From Methanoplanus endosymbiosus (GTDB taxonomy: Archaea > Halobacteriota > Methanomicrobia > Methanomicrobiales > Methanomicrobiaceae), in contig NZ_CP096115.1 in NCBI RefSeq assembly GCF_024662215.1, positions 1,364,001 through 1,428,000 on the forward strand: DNA of 64,000 nt, read 5' to 3'. Shown piece by piece: positions 33,710 to 42,652 of this stretch (position 1 is the first letter of the stretch; each line of letters begins with the position of its first letter). A program made the position numbers and the translations under genes. Under the pieces are notes generated by a model. It saw only the letters and a program-made list of their open reading frames with translations, had not been told where the DNA came from and searched no databases.

Positions 33710-34942
33710 ATGGCACATCCGGGCAGAATTAAAGTTCATATAATCTTTCAGATAATATTAATAACACTATTGTTGATTACACCGGCAGTCGCAGATCAGC
33801 CCACCGTAATTGTGACTGACACAGAAGTCTCACCGGCGGTGATGATGCCGGGTGAGAAGGGGCTGATAACATTTACAATCAAAAATACTGCCACAGCGGC
33901 AACTATAACAAAGACTACCGGAAAAACGGCAGTTAGTGACGGGACAACAGTCAGCACAGAGATATATCCGACAATAAAAGGGGTGTATCTTGACGGAAAG
34001 AAGGATATTAAGGTTCTTGGCGGAAATTCGCAGTTTTCAGGTGACATCGGCCCCGGACAGGAGATTAAACTTACATTTCTGATTCAGGCACCATCAGAGA
34101 AGGGCATATATTTCCCGGTCCTGCTAATCGGAGTCTCAGATGCTGAAAATCTGAAATACCCGGTTCCTGTTAATGTCAATATGCCAATATCTGCCATGAG
34201 AAAACCAGTCATCACCCTTGAGAGAACAAATCCAGGATATGCAGTTCCGGGCGATAACTTCACGGTTGACTTTACGGTTACGAATACAGGAGAGAGCACT
34301 GCCGGGGATCTGACCATACGGATTGAACCGGACAGTCCGTCAGTCTCTCCGATGGCAAAGTCCCTATTTTACGCAGGCGATATGAAATATGGCGGGAGTT
34401 ATGCCTTCAAAGTTCCTCTTCAGACAGACAAAAACGCAGAGACCGGCATATATGATCTTCCTGTGAAGATCACCTACAGTAACCCGGATGGAAATTATGT
34501 GACAGTTACTGAGACAACCGGAATTGACTTTCGCGGGAATGCTGAACTTTCCATTGCCTCACTGAAGACCGACCCTGTTCTTATATCTGAAGGGGATGAA
34601 TTTGAGATCCTGATAAGAATTGAAAATACAGGAACAGGTGAGGCAAAATCCACCTATGCAAGCCCTGACATTCCCTTTGAGGGGACAAAAGGTGCATTTG
34701 TCGGAAAGATTAAGCCAAACAATGATGCTCCGGCAGTATTTACATACATCGCCGGAAAATCGGGAGATTACCGGTATAACCTGACAGTAGAATATGAAGA
34801 TGATACCGGAGCATACAGTGAAAATTACATGCTCAACCTCAATATCAGAAAGGATAACGGCTGGATGGGCATTGCCGGAGTCTTAGCAGTTCTTGCCGTG
34901 GCAGGGTTTGCTGCGTACCGTTATTACTCCAGAAAGAAATGA
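33710..34942 (+). CDS. COG1361-type extracellular protein, membrane anchored
   Basis: 410 residues. A signal peptide (about 1-29, ending AVADQP) is followed by several repeated beta-sandwich modules of the CARDB/S-layer type (VTDTEVSPAVMMPGEKGLIT, NPGYAVPGDNFTVDFTVTNT, LISEGDEFEILIRIENTGTG). A C-terminal helix (about 385-404, MGIAGVLAVLAVAGFAAY) and YYSRKK tail anchor it. It is 10 bp upstream of a MacB-like permease gene and two genes upstream of its ATPase. In methanogens this gene trio is common and the COG1361 protein is thought to be an extracytoplasmic partner of the exporter. Confidence 0.82.
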   Translation: MAHPGRIKVHIIFQIILITLLLITPAVADQPTVIVTDTEVSPAVMMPGEKGLITFTIKNTATAATITKTTGKTAVSDGTTVSTEIYPTIKGVYLDGKKDIKVLGGNSQFSGDIGPGQEIKLTFLIQAPSEKGIYFPVLLIGVSDAENLKYPVPVNVNMPISAMRKPVITLERTNPGYAVPGDNFTVDFTVTNTGESTAGDLTIRIEPDSPSVSPMAKSLFYAGDMKYGGSYAFKVPLQTDKNAETGIYDLPVKITYSNPDGNYVTVTETTGIDFRGNAELSIASLKTDPVLISEGDEFEILIRIENTGTGEAKSTYASPDIPFEGTKGAFVGKIKPNNDAPAVFTYIAGKSGDYRYNLTVEYEDDTGAYSENYMLNLNIRKDNGWMGIAGVLAVLAVAGFAAYRYYSRKK

Positions 34943-34952
34943 GGGCAACCGG

Positions 34953-36155
34953 ATGCAAAATGATCTTAAAGTGTCGGCATTTCTTGCTGTAAGAGCAATT
35001 AAGAGGGGGGGCAGGGCAGGGTTTTTACTGAATGTCCTGATCATTGCAATGGTATTTATGAATATGATACTCCTCTCCTCAATAATCTCAGGTTCTGTCA
35101 ATCTCTTTTATGAGCAGACGATTGACTATGAGACCTCAGATGTGATAGTAAAACCAGATGATGATAAAAAGGTTATCAGCTCATCAGATGAACTGACAGA
35201 TAAGATCAATGGAATTCCGGGTGTGAGGCGTGCAGCCCCGCACTATTCTATCGGGGCTACACTCTCAAATGAGGATAAATCTATAAGCATCCCGGTAACC
35301 GCAATAAAGCCAAGGGATGAGACTGAAGTTACAAAGGTCAGTGAGACAATTACTGAAGGCAATTATCTTGGAAGCGGAGATCTTGATGAGATAATAATCG
35401 GCTTTCAGGTTGCCGGAAACGAGGACGAGAGGAAAGACTTTTTTGATTCTCTTGGAGGGGCTAAAGTAGGCGACACCATCGAAGTTGCGTTTGCAAACGG
35501 AGTAATAAAGGAGTACAGGATTAAAGGGATTTTTCAGACAAAGTCCTGGACAGTCGATCTATCGGCGTTTGTTACATGGGATGAGATGAATTCTGTACTT
35601 GGATATGAGAACACCGAAGCGTCTGAAATTCTGGTAAAATCAATGAAAGGCTACTCTCCAGAAGAGGTGAAGTACAGCATGCTCACCTTTAATGTGCCCG
35701 ATAAAATACAGACATGGGAGGAGTCAATGACCGGAATTATTGAGGAGTCACTTGAGACTTTCAGCATTATAAACAACATATCTCTGCTGGTAAGCCTTGT
35801 AATAGCCATTGTCGTGATATTTATTGTTATGATGATAAAAGCGATAAACAACAAAAAGCAGATTGCCATTTTAAAAGCAATCGGGATTCACAAAAATATC
35901 ATTGTAAACTCCTATGTCATTCAGGTGCTGCTGATCTCAATCATAGGGATAATTCTTGGACTTATCGGCATTGAAGGCATAATTGCATATTTCACAGCCC
36001 ATCCGATGGAGTTCCCCGACGGAAACGTGACTCCTTATGTTGAAACGGCCGTTCTGATTGAGAATGCTGTCATGCTCATAGCAGTGTCATGTATCGCAGG
36101 CTATATCCCTGCCAGAAGAATTGCCGGAGAAAATATTTTAGAGGCAATGAGGTGA
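34953..36155 (+). CDS. MacB/FtsX-type ABC transporter permease
   Basis: 400 residues from the ATG at 34953 (after GAGGGCAACCGG). Topology is one N-terminal helix (LLNVLIIAMVFMNMILLSSI), a large extracellular MacB-PCD domain (about 50-255, with GAKVGDTIEVAF and FQTKSWTVDLSAF), and three C-terminal helices. The conserved cytoplasmic loop KQIAILKAIGIHKN couples to the ATPase, and the tail ends YIPARRIAGENILEAMR. Such transporters move envelope molecules or act mechanically on outer proteins. It is in an operon with 33710-34942 and 36231-36911. Confidence 0.9.
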   Translation: MQNDLKVSAFLAVRAIKRGGRAGFLLNVLIIAMVFMNMILLSSIISGSVNLFYEQTIDYETSDVIVKPDDDKKVISSSDELTDKINGIPGVRRAAPHYSIGATLSNEDKSISIPVTAIKPRDETEVTKVSETITEGNYLGSGDLDEIIIGFQVAGNEDERKDFFDSLGGAKVGDTIEVAFANGVIKEYRIKGIFQTKSWTVDLSAFVTWDEMNSVLGYENTEASEILVKSMKGYSPEEVKYSMLTFNVPDKIQTWEESMTGIIEESLETFSIINNISLLVSLVIAIVVIFIVMMIKAINNKKQIAILKAIGIHKNIIVNSYVIQVLLISIIGIILGLIGIEGIIAYFTAHPMEFPDGNVTPYVETAVLIENAVMLIAVSCIAGYIPARRIAGENILEAMR

Positions 36156-36230
36156 GGAAAAACTTATGATCACATTAGCTGATTATGGCAATCTGTCCGG
36201 CAGCCGGTTTATTTCCGGAGATGAGTGTAG

Positions 36231-36911
36231 ATGCTGATAGAAGCACAGGATCTTACAAAAATCTATAAGATGGGTGCTGTTGAGGTTCATGCACTGAGAG
36301 GTGTTGATTTTTCAGTCGGAAAGGGTGAGTTTGTCGGGATTACAGGTTCCAGCGGGAGCGGGAAATCAACCCTTCTCCATCTCGTGGGCCTTTTGGACGA
36401 TGCAACGTCGGGCAGCCTTGAGATCGGAGGGGTTGATGTATCCGGACTTACTGATCATGAAAAGACAGAATTCCGGCTTAAAAGATTTGGTTATGTCTTT
36501 CAGGACTATGCCCTTGTATCTGAACTGAATGCAGTGGAGAATGTATATCTGCCATCCCTTGCCAGAGGGGAAGATAAGGAGAGGGCAGAAAAATCAGCCC
36601 TTGCCATGCTGAATACCGTAGGCATAGGAGAAAGATCAGATCACCTGCCGTCTGAACTTTCCGGTGGGGAACAGCAGAGGGTATCGATCGCCAGGGCACT
36701 AATAAACAGTCCTGAGATCATGTTCGCCGATGAGCCATGTGCAAACCTTGACAGCGTCAATTCCGGAAATGTTCTGGATCTCTTCAGAAAGGTGAGTGAG
36801 GAGTCAGGGCAGACCATTCTGATGGTCTCACATGAGGAATGGCATGCAGAATATTTTGAGCGTATAATAAGGCTGCATGACGGAGCGATTGCAGAGGATA
36901 AATATCTGTGA
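36231..36911 (+). CDS. ABC transporter ATPase, MacB/LolD type
   Basis: 226 residues. Walker A GSSGSGKSTLLHL (from about 39), Q-loop VFQDYALV, signature LSGGEQQRVSIARAL, Walker B IMFADEPCANLD, and the switch His in VSHEEWH. It energises the permease encoded 75 bp upstream. The C-terminus lies 105 bp before the interrupted secreted-protein gene on the same strand, which may belong to the same transcription unit. Confidence 0.93.
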   Translation: MLIEAQDLTKIYKMGAVEVHALRGVDFSVGKGEFVGITGSSGSGKSTLLHLVGLLDDATSGSLEIGGVDVSGLTDHEKTEFRLKRFGYVFQDYALVSELNAVENVYLPSLARGEDKERAEKSALAMLNTVGIGERSDHLPSELSGGEQQRVSIARALINSPEIMFADEPCANLDSVNSGNVLDLFRKVSEESGQTILMVSHEEWHAEYFERIIRLHDGAIAEDKYL

Positions 36912-37203
36912 ATTTTAAAAGGCAATACAGGATTTGACTGCCCATTGCGGGAATTATCGGAAAATCAGCTAAAATCAGCCACAGATTATATTATAATTAA
37001 AGCCAATGTTATTTCTATGAACAGCAGAACGGCAGGATTTGGATATGCTGCAATATTAATTGCAGTTCTTATTATGATAATCCCTGCATCGGCAGAAACG
37101 GTATGGGAAAACACTGAAATTCCTGTTGAAAACGGAAGTTTTACAGGAGGAGACATCTCCGGGGACAATATAATATTTCTGAAATCGGAAGGTATGGATC
37201 TCA

Positions 37204-37211
37204 GTTTAAAC
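37204..37211 (+). repeat. Target site duplication (left) of the 2184-bp IS
   Basis: GTTTAAAC, identical to 39396-39403. The host reading frame is restored if one copy is kept. Confidence 0.85.
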
Positions 37212-38714
37212 CTATGGCGTCATTATTCGGTTGGAAATATTGAATTTTGATAGCCATTTTTCAGCTGAACGTCCACCTTCAAGCAAGTTTATGAATTCTT
37301 CCAAATACTCCAATCTCTTACTGTCAGAATGTACAATTTCTTTATGTGCATATGGCCTCACCAGTTCACTTGCACTGCTGATCTCTTCAGCTGTAATATC
37401 CTGTATCTCTCGAATAAAATCTTTTATGTCATAGAGAATTTCTCTCACATAAGTTTCATTCTCAAGGTTTGAGAAAATGGCCATTAGTGCACCATATTGT
37501 GCCATTTCGTTTGTAGTTCTATTTCTTCCGGTTCGTCTTCGTATGTGCATTCTACTCCACCTATGGCCGCGTTCTTCAATATTATTATCTCTCATAATGT
37601 CAACTACATTACCAAATGTGTCTTTTACTTCCACAAAAAGTTCATCCATGTGTTTTCTGCAGTTGTTTGTTATTTGCCTTGCTCCGCGGAGTAATTCGCC
37701 CCCTTTGGTTACTCCATCTATGTCAATGGCATTCAGAATGATCTCAAAATCGTCTCTCATATTTTGAGCATTTGTGGTTATCATATCACTTCCATTTTGA
37801 CTTAAGTGCCTGCCAACCCTTAAAGTAATCCTCACTTTCTCAAACCATTCCCATATCTTTTGAATTTTAGAATATTGGGAGTTTATGCCTGCATTGTTTG
37901 TGATATCATCTAATTTTTCAGAAAACTCCTTAATTTCACATACGTTAACTTTATGGGCCATATTCCATTCTAATATTTTGTGGGCCATTATTTGGACATC
38001 TAAAATTCTATTCATTATTTCAAAGTAGGGTAAACCAAATGGGTAATTTGAACTCCTTTCACGGCAGATAAGAAGATGCTCTATAGCAAGAATAATCCAT
38101 TTTTGCTCTGCGAAGAATATATCTTTTTCAGAACCATGATGTTTTATTGCACTGAGGTCCCCTTTCATTTTCTTGATTTGACTTAGGATCCTCATTTTCA
38201 CAATATCTTTGCGAAAAGTAGAGTATCTGGTTTTAAAAATGGTTTTACCAAGATTTTTAACGAAGTGATACTGACAAATTTGGTGCTTTACGTCAGGAAA
38301 AATCTCAAATGCTGCATCTCGAATCTGCTTGCTCATATCTCTAACAATGACTATTGGGTCCCCCAATAGTGATTTTAAGTTATTCAGGAAGATTTTAACA
38401 TATTTTTTGCTCTCTGTTGGTATAATTTGGGCATCCATTGTAATTCCTGTATCCCCGTCCTTTGCCATAAAAACAATTTCATTTCCTGCTTCTCCGGTCC
38501 CATCCAGGTGAAGCTTTGCGCCACCTTCTCTCTCAAAAAAGGACTTCATTTGAGGCATATGTCTTTTGTGCAGAGCATAGAACCTTAACAAAAGCTCTTT
38601 AGACAGATTAGATATTTCACCAGTTGAAATACTAATTCCTCGAGATAAAAGAATGGTTCTTATTTCATCTCTTTGGAAATCAAAAAGAAATCGCAATAAA
38701 CCAACAGCAACCAT
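37212..38714 (-). CDS. Transposase, catalytic part (second frame)
   Basis: From the first ATG this frame gives 500 residues. It actually stays open upstream to beyond 38960 with no start, and the extra part contains a zinc-ribbon half RCPVCKKRLYV and YKYCKEHGACNEP. The catalytic core is a DDE/MULE-like fold: AKLHLDGTGEAGNEIVF (first Asp), IVIVRDMSKQIRDAAF (second Asp), HQICQYHFVKNLGKTIF, and a late Glu-rich helical part. It is probably produced as a fusion with the upstream frame through a -1 frameshift. The last residues (NRIMTP) and stop are encoded by the IS terminus. Confidence 0.82.
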   Translation of the reverse strand: MVAVGLLRFLFDFQRDEIRTILLSRGISISTGEISNLSKELLLRFYALHKRHMPQMKSFFEREGGAKLHLDGTGEAGNEIVFMAKDGDTGITMDAQIIPTESKKYVKIFLNNLKSLLGDPIVIVRDMSKQIRDAAFEIFPDVKHQICQYHFVKNLGKTIFKTRYSTFRKDIVKMRILSQIKKMKGDLSAIKHHGSEKDIFFAEQKWIILAIEHLLICRERSSNYPFGLPYFEIMNRILDVQIMAHKILEWNMAHKVNVCEIKEFSEKLDDITNNAGINSQYSKIQKIWEWFEKVRITLRVGRHLSQNGSDMITTNAQNMRDDFEIILNAIDIDGVTKGGELLRGARQITNNCRKHMDELFVEVKDTFGNVVDIMRDNNIEERGHRWSRMHIRRRTGRNRTTNEMAQYGALMAIFSNLENETYVREILYDIKDFIREIQDITAEEISSASELVRPYAHKEIVHSDSKRLEYLEEFINLLEGGRSAEKWLSKFNISNRIMTP

Positions 38715-38848
38715 TATTTTAGTATCAAAGTTGCGTCCGGCAGGGCATATTTGATTGAAAATTGAGATTAATGGTTCATTACACGCACCATGTTCTTTAC
38801 AGTATTTATAAACTATATTAAACCTGATCTCTCCCGATAATGTTTTAA

Positions 38849-39259
38849 CTATTCTTTTAGCTGCTTTTTGGACGTAGAGTCTTTTTTTACAGACTGGGCA
38901 TCTGTTATGGATTTTTTTGAGTTCTTTGGGTGGGAAAGGGAAATAGAGTACGTTTTTTTTCCAAAGTCGTAGGTAATACCTACACTCTTAAGGGATTCAC
39001 GCGAGACAGGGTGTCCCATATTTTCCAACATATCTAATACCTCATTTGGAGTTAATTCTCTTTCAGTTAGTTGATTGGCTAAAAAAGAAAAATGGTCTTT
39101 ATCTATAGTAAAATTATTTGGAAAAGATGGATCAGTCCCTAAAGGTCGGATGTATCGCTGGACAACTTTTCCATCAATTCGAACAGATTCAACTTCAGCA
39201 AAGTAGGTCTTAACATCTCCATTTTTGTTGTGACGAGTGTATTTCCGTATGTATGACAC
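38849..39259 (-). CDS. Transposase N-terminal frame (OrfA-like)
   Basis: 136 residues from a GTG start (MSYIRKYTRHNKNGDVKTYF). It has a small beta-rich head with VDGKV-like text and DPSFPNNFTIDKDHFSFLAN, then a helical part (ELTPNEVLDMLENMGHPVSR) that looks like a DNA-binding helix-turn-helix. The last third is Lys/Ser-rich and overlaps the catalytic frame in the -1 register. The true end is probably a frameshift into that frame and not its own stop at 38849. Confidence 0.7.
   Translation of the reverse strand: MSYIRKYTRHNKNGDVKTYFAEVESVRIDGKVVQRYIRPLGTDPSFPNNFTIDKDHFSFLANQLTERELTPNEVLDMLENMGHPVSRESLKSVGITYDFGKKTYSISLSHPKNSKKSITDAQSVKKDSTSKKQLKE
38882..38960 (-). promoter_or_regulatory. Candidate -1 programmed frameshift zone of the transposase
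   Basis: Three A runs on the coding strand (A8 at 38953-38960, A7 at 38912-38918, A7 at 38882-38888) each contain A AAA AAA in the register needed for -1 slippage from the first frame to the second. Both frames are open across the whole zone. Confidence 0.55.
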
Positions 39260-39395
39260 CCATAGTGATATATATCACCACATATATGAAACCATTGATT
39301 TAGAATTGAAAGTCAGATCAAAATTTAAAAGGAATGTAGGCTGTTTTGAGAGGGATTTAGGGAGTTATAAATCCAACTCTATTTTGACGCCATAG

Positions 39396-39403
39396 GTTTA
39401 AAC
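39396..39403 (+). repeat. Target site duplication (right) of the 2184-bp IS
   Basis: GTTTAAAC, identical to 37204-37211. Confidence 0.85.
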
Positions 39404-40446
39404 AGGATCTGCCTTTACAACAGAGACGAAGAGAGAGTCAGAATAATTGGCACCCCGTCTCCGGGCATGACTGTTACAGGATACGGAATTTCAGGCAGCT
39501 ACGCAGTATGGTTTGAGGAAGATGGGAACCCCTTTGAGATGAATGAATCGCTGACAAAACCAAATACAATATATCTGTTAAATCATGAGGATAACACAAA
39601 AAAAGCCCTCAATCTCTCATCAACCGCAAAATGGCCAAAGATAAGCGGTGAGAGAATATTCTGGTCGGAAGATGACAACAGTTCATACACCGGCATTGCA
39701 AATATCTATGACATCCGGACAGAGGAAAACACTGTAATTCCGGAGATAAAATCCATAGACTCTGCGGGAATTGTATTTGACAATGAAAATATAGCTTATC
39801 AGAATCCCCGTGGCGGAATTGACATATACAATACCAAATCAAAGGAAAACATATCTGTATTTGTCCCTGAACACAGCAATATTTCAAATTCCGGTATTGA
39901 ATCCTTTGACATGGCAGGAGATTACGTAATATATTTAAAATCAACAATAGTTTTTGAAGGCACTGACAGGGGAAGTTATGATGAACCCTATATATATGAA
40001 ATATCCACCGGCAGGACAGGTCTCATAAATCCATTAACCGGAGAATTCACAGATTCACTTACAAAAGATGAGAGAAAAGCTACTATAACTTCACCTTTCA
40101 CAGACGGAAAGAGGGTTGGATTCGGCCTGATTAAAAGCGAGTCAGAATCCACAATTATACTAATCGATCCTGTTACAGGAGATTCGTCTATAATTCCGGC
40201 TGACGGTTCAGTCAGCAGTATTCGCATTGACAACAGCCGGATGATATGGGGCAGGTCAGTATTCCCGTCCTTTGATAGTGAACTTATCTATGCTGAAGAG
40301 AAAGGGGAGAAAACTGAATCAGCAGCTGCTCCCGGATTTGCAGTCTTTGCAGGAATAACCGGGGTGTTACTGTCAGTTCTTATTTTAAACCTCAGGAAGG
40401 GAATTTAAGCTCCCTTTTTGGAGATTAACGGGAAAATCAGAAAAAA

Positions 40447-41340
40447 TTATGAAGAGATCTGCCTCTTCATAACTCTCCAGAGCCTGATTCCGTTTACGAA
40501 GAGCAGCAGGCCGATAAGGGACGTTATAAGGCCAAGAGTTATAAGTAAAATTCCGATTATTGTCGCCGGCTCCACGAACATATACACAGAAAGTGGGAGT
40601 GAAATTACTGCAATAATCATACGGCTTATGAAACCTTCGGGAACGGCACTTCTTCCTTTTTTTACACGCATCAAAAGCATAAGGGCGCTTGCAAGCATCC
40701 ATAAACCCAAAACTGCCATAAGAACTGTAACCCACAACTGAAGCGAGAGATCAAAGGACACAATTCCTGCAATTAAAACAGCCACACCTCTGAATACATC
40801 CGTCCATGTGAATGATTCTGAATTTTTTGCTCTGAAAGGAGCAATGATCATAAGCAGTCCGACAACTGAGATCGCCGCCGGAATTATGAATCCAAAAACT
40901 CCCCGAAATATATTAAGCGGATTTAGAATGATATGAAATCCAAAGAGAAGCAGGAATATACCGGCAAAAACTGAAAGGTGCCATTCCCTCTTCTGTTCCT
41001 GAAGGACTTTTTTTGTATCCTTAAACTCCTTTCTCCTGATGTCTGATATTAACGTTATGAAGGTGTCACCTATCATCAGGAGAAGGGGAGCATCGTCAAT
41101 CAGATGTAGAATCGGGTTCTTTTTTGGGTCATACCTGTCAAGATGCACCCGCCACTCACCCTCCGTCTCATGAACATGAAATCTTCCCTTGCGGTAGCTT
41201 GCAATTGTCTCCGGCGATGGCACATTAATGTCTGATTTCAGCCATTCAGCTCCAAGTGGTTCAGTTACTTTTTCCTTCGGAATCTCAACTTCCCAGACAC
41301 CCTGGCTGAGGGGCTGAAGAAAATCATCAAGCCTTGTCAA
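40447..41340 (-). CDS. Polytopic membrane protein with soluble N-terminal domain (unknown)
   Basis: 297 residues. A soluble N-terminal part (about 1-125, with LSQGVWEVEIPKEKVTEPLG, a charged GRFHVHETEGEWRVHLDRYD, then LLMIGDTFITLI) is followed by six predicted helices in three pairs (about 130-175, 185-220, 240-285). The helix pairs resemble the HdeD/DUF308 membrane module, but I am not certain. It is convergent with the interrupted secreted-protein gene. The upstream region 41341-41574 is shared with the divergent flavodoxin gene. Confidence 0.6.
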   Translation of the reverse strand: MTRLDDFLQPLSQGVWEVEIPKEKVTEPLGAEWLKSDINVPSPETIASYRKGRFHVHETEGEWRVHLDRYDPKKNPILHLIDDAPLLLMIGDTFITLISDIRRKEFKDTKKVLQEQKREWHLSVFAGIFLLLFGFHIILNPLNIFRGVFGFIIPAAISVVGLLMIIAPFRAKNSESFTWTDVFRGVAVLIAGIVSFDLSLQLWVTVLMAVLGLWMLASALMLLMRVKKGRSAVPEGFISRMIIAVISLPLSVYMFVEPATIIGILLITLGLITSLIGLLLFVNGIRLWRVMKRQISS

Positions 41341-41417
41341 ATATTTACACTCCCTGATATTTTATCAGTTTATAGATTAATAACAGGGTCGATAAAAGTT
41401 TCATATACCCTGCCTGT

Positions 41418-41518
41418 TGCCATATCAGTTATACTGTTCATCATACAAAGATACCTGACAGGATCACCCTCACACAGGTACAAATTGCTGATGCCATGTC
41501 AATCGTACAGTTCATCAT
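41418..41518 (+). repeat. Pair of 27-bp direct repeats upstream of the flavodoxin gene
   Basis: 41418-41444 and 41492-41518 both begin TGCCAT and end GTTCATCAT, matching at 22 of 27 positions with a 74-bp period. They lie between divergent genes and could be operator sites or a small local duplication. Confidence 0.4.
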
Positions 41519-41574
41519 CCGGAGAGAACCTCCGCCCCAACATTTATTCAGTTATAAACCCGATAGAGGAAATT

Positions 41575-42072
41575 ATGAATGGCAGAATACTCATTGCCTG
41601 TGCTACAAAATACGGCTCCACGTATAAAATAGCTGAATTCATGGGTGATGAACTGAAAAAAACGGGATTATCAGCAGATGTATATGCGGCAGAGGATGTA
41701 AATGATGTCTCAGCCTATAATCTGATAGTCATCGGAAGTCCGGTTTACGCCGGAAAATGGCTCCCTGATGCCACCAATATGGTACAGAGAAATCTTGCCG
41801 TGCTCAAAGGAAAGAGGGTTGCATTCTTCACAGCCGGAATTTCAATGAAGGACGATACGCCTGAAAACAGGGAGAAGCTAAAAGAGGCTTCAGGGGAAGC
41901 AGGAAGAGAGATAAACCCGGTTTCAGAAGGTTTTTTTGCAGGAAAAATTACTTACAGGGAACTATCATTCCTGCATAAAATTATGATTAAGGCAGTAAAA
42001 GCACCGGAGGGTGACTTCAGGGACTGGAAGAAGATTAGAGAATGGACACTGTCCCTTGCAGAATATCTGTGA
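41575..42072 (+). CDS. Flavodoxin-domain protein
   Basis: 165 residues from the ATG at 41575 (after GATAGAGGAAATT); the frame is open further upstream without features. The FMN-phosphate loop is ACATKYGSTYKIAEFM, the second loop IVIGSPVYAGKW, the third AFFTAGISMKDDTPEN. The length and the C-terminal helix resemble the HemG-like/menaquinone-dependent protoporphyrinogen oxidase flavodoxin group. Redox partner unknown. Two membrane-protein genes follow on the same strand. Confidence 0.82.
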   Translation: MNGRILIACATKYGSTYKIAEFMGDELKKTGLSADVYAAEDVNDVSAYNLIVIGSPVYAGKWLPDATNMVQRNLAVLKGKRVAFFTAGISMKDDTPENREKLKEASGEAGREINPVSEGFFAGKITYRELSFLHKIMIKAVKAPEGDFRDWKKIREWTLSLAEYL

Positions 42073-42217
42073 ACAGGTTCTTTCAGGGAAGTATTATAAG
42101 AAATAATTATGCTGACAAGATTATTTCAGGAGAAGAACGGAAAACAGCAGATAAACAGAATAAATATTGTAAATCTGACAATCAGAGCGGTCATCAGGAA
42201 AAATTACGGCAGGGACG

Positions 42218-42640
42218 ATGCAGAACTCAGCAATAACAAATAAGGAGATAATACTTGCATTAATGGTTGTTCTGGCAACCGCCCTTATTTCACTGACAGT
42301 GATAATCTCAACTCCTGCCGGCATGCAGTTTTACGGAGATACTCTGATCCGGCTTGCAGGAAGTGAAAGCCATGAGGCAGGATTTTATGCCAGTTCAAAG
42401 GAGGATTTTTCAGAGATTTACAGCCTGAACGATTCATCCGGAAATTTCATAGCTTCATTTGAGGAGAGTTTTGGCACTGACAATAAAAAAGAGAACTTTT
42501 TCTTCATCTTTTATGACATCAGAGATCCGGATAACATATGTATCCGCACGAAATACGGGATTAACAGATATGCTGATCTCATATACATGAACAGACGGTG
42601 CATATGCAGTTCTCCTGATCTCTGCTGCAAAGAGTGGTAA
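42218..42640 (+). CDS. Single-helix membrane protein, unknown
   Basis: 140 residues: an N-terminal membrane anchor (IILALMVVLATALISLTVII), then an outside-facing domain with FYASSKEDFSEIYSLNDSSG and a Cys-rich end (RRCICSSPDLCCKEW). The five Cys in the last 12 residues are unusual and may bind metal or form disulfides. AGGGACG precedes the ATG. It is 12 bp upstream of the VTT membrane protein. No family recognised. Confidence 0.6.
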   Translation: MQNSAITNKEIILALMVVLATALISLTVIISTPAGMQFYGDTLIRLAGSESHEAGFYASSKEDFSEIYSLNDSSGNFIASFEESFGTDNKKENFFFIFYDIRDPDNICIRTKYGINRYADLIYMNRRCICSSPDLCCKEW

Positions 42641-42652
42641 CAGGGGGTTTTA

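Larger units (their letters stand above)
37212..39395 (-). mobile_element. Insertion sequence, 2184 bp, DDE transposase, 8-bp duplication
   Basis: Ends are inverted repeats: left CTATGGCGTCA, right TGACGCCATAG, with further matching inside (GGTTGG/CCAAC about 12 bp in). GTTTAAAC is duplicated on both sides. It holds two overlapping transposase frames on the minus strand, and the transposase stop codon TAG is part of the left terminus itself. An 8-bp duplication fits several archaeal families (for example ISH6- or ISM1-like), but I cannot assign the family from memory. Confidence 0.88.
37017..40408 (+). pseudogene. Secreted PGF-CTERM protein gene interrupted by an insertion sequence
   Basis: The 5-prime part (37017-37211) encodes a signal peptide (GYAAILIAVLIMIIPASAET) and VENGSFTGGDISGDNIIFLK, up to GMDLSLN. 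The 3-prime part resumes at 39404 in the same frame (RICLYNRDEERVRIIGTPSPG). Removing the element and one copy of the 8-bp duplication gives an uninterrupted protein of about 399 residues. It has repeats of the form GYGISGSYAVWFEEDG and ISGERIFWSEDD, suggesting a beta-propeller. The C-terminus APGFAVFAGITGVLLSVLIL with a basic tail is a PGF-CTERM-like archaeosortase signal. The gene is broken here. It lies next to the ABC exporter genes. Confidence 0.85.

Noticed and set aside
37212-39395. Reading the sequences TTTAAACCTATGG at both junctions as the IS ends
   Set aside because: TTTAAAC is palindromic; treating GTTTAAAC as the target duplication restores the host reading frame, so the element begins at CTATGGCG.
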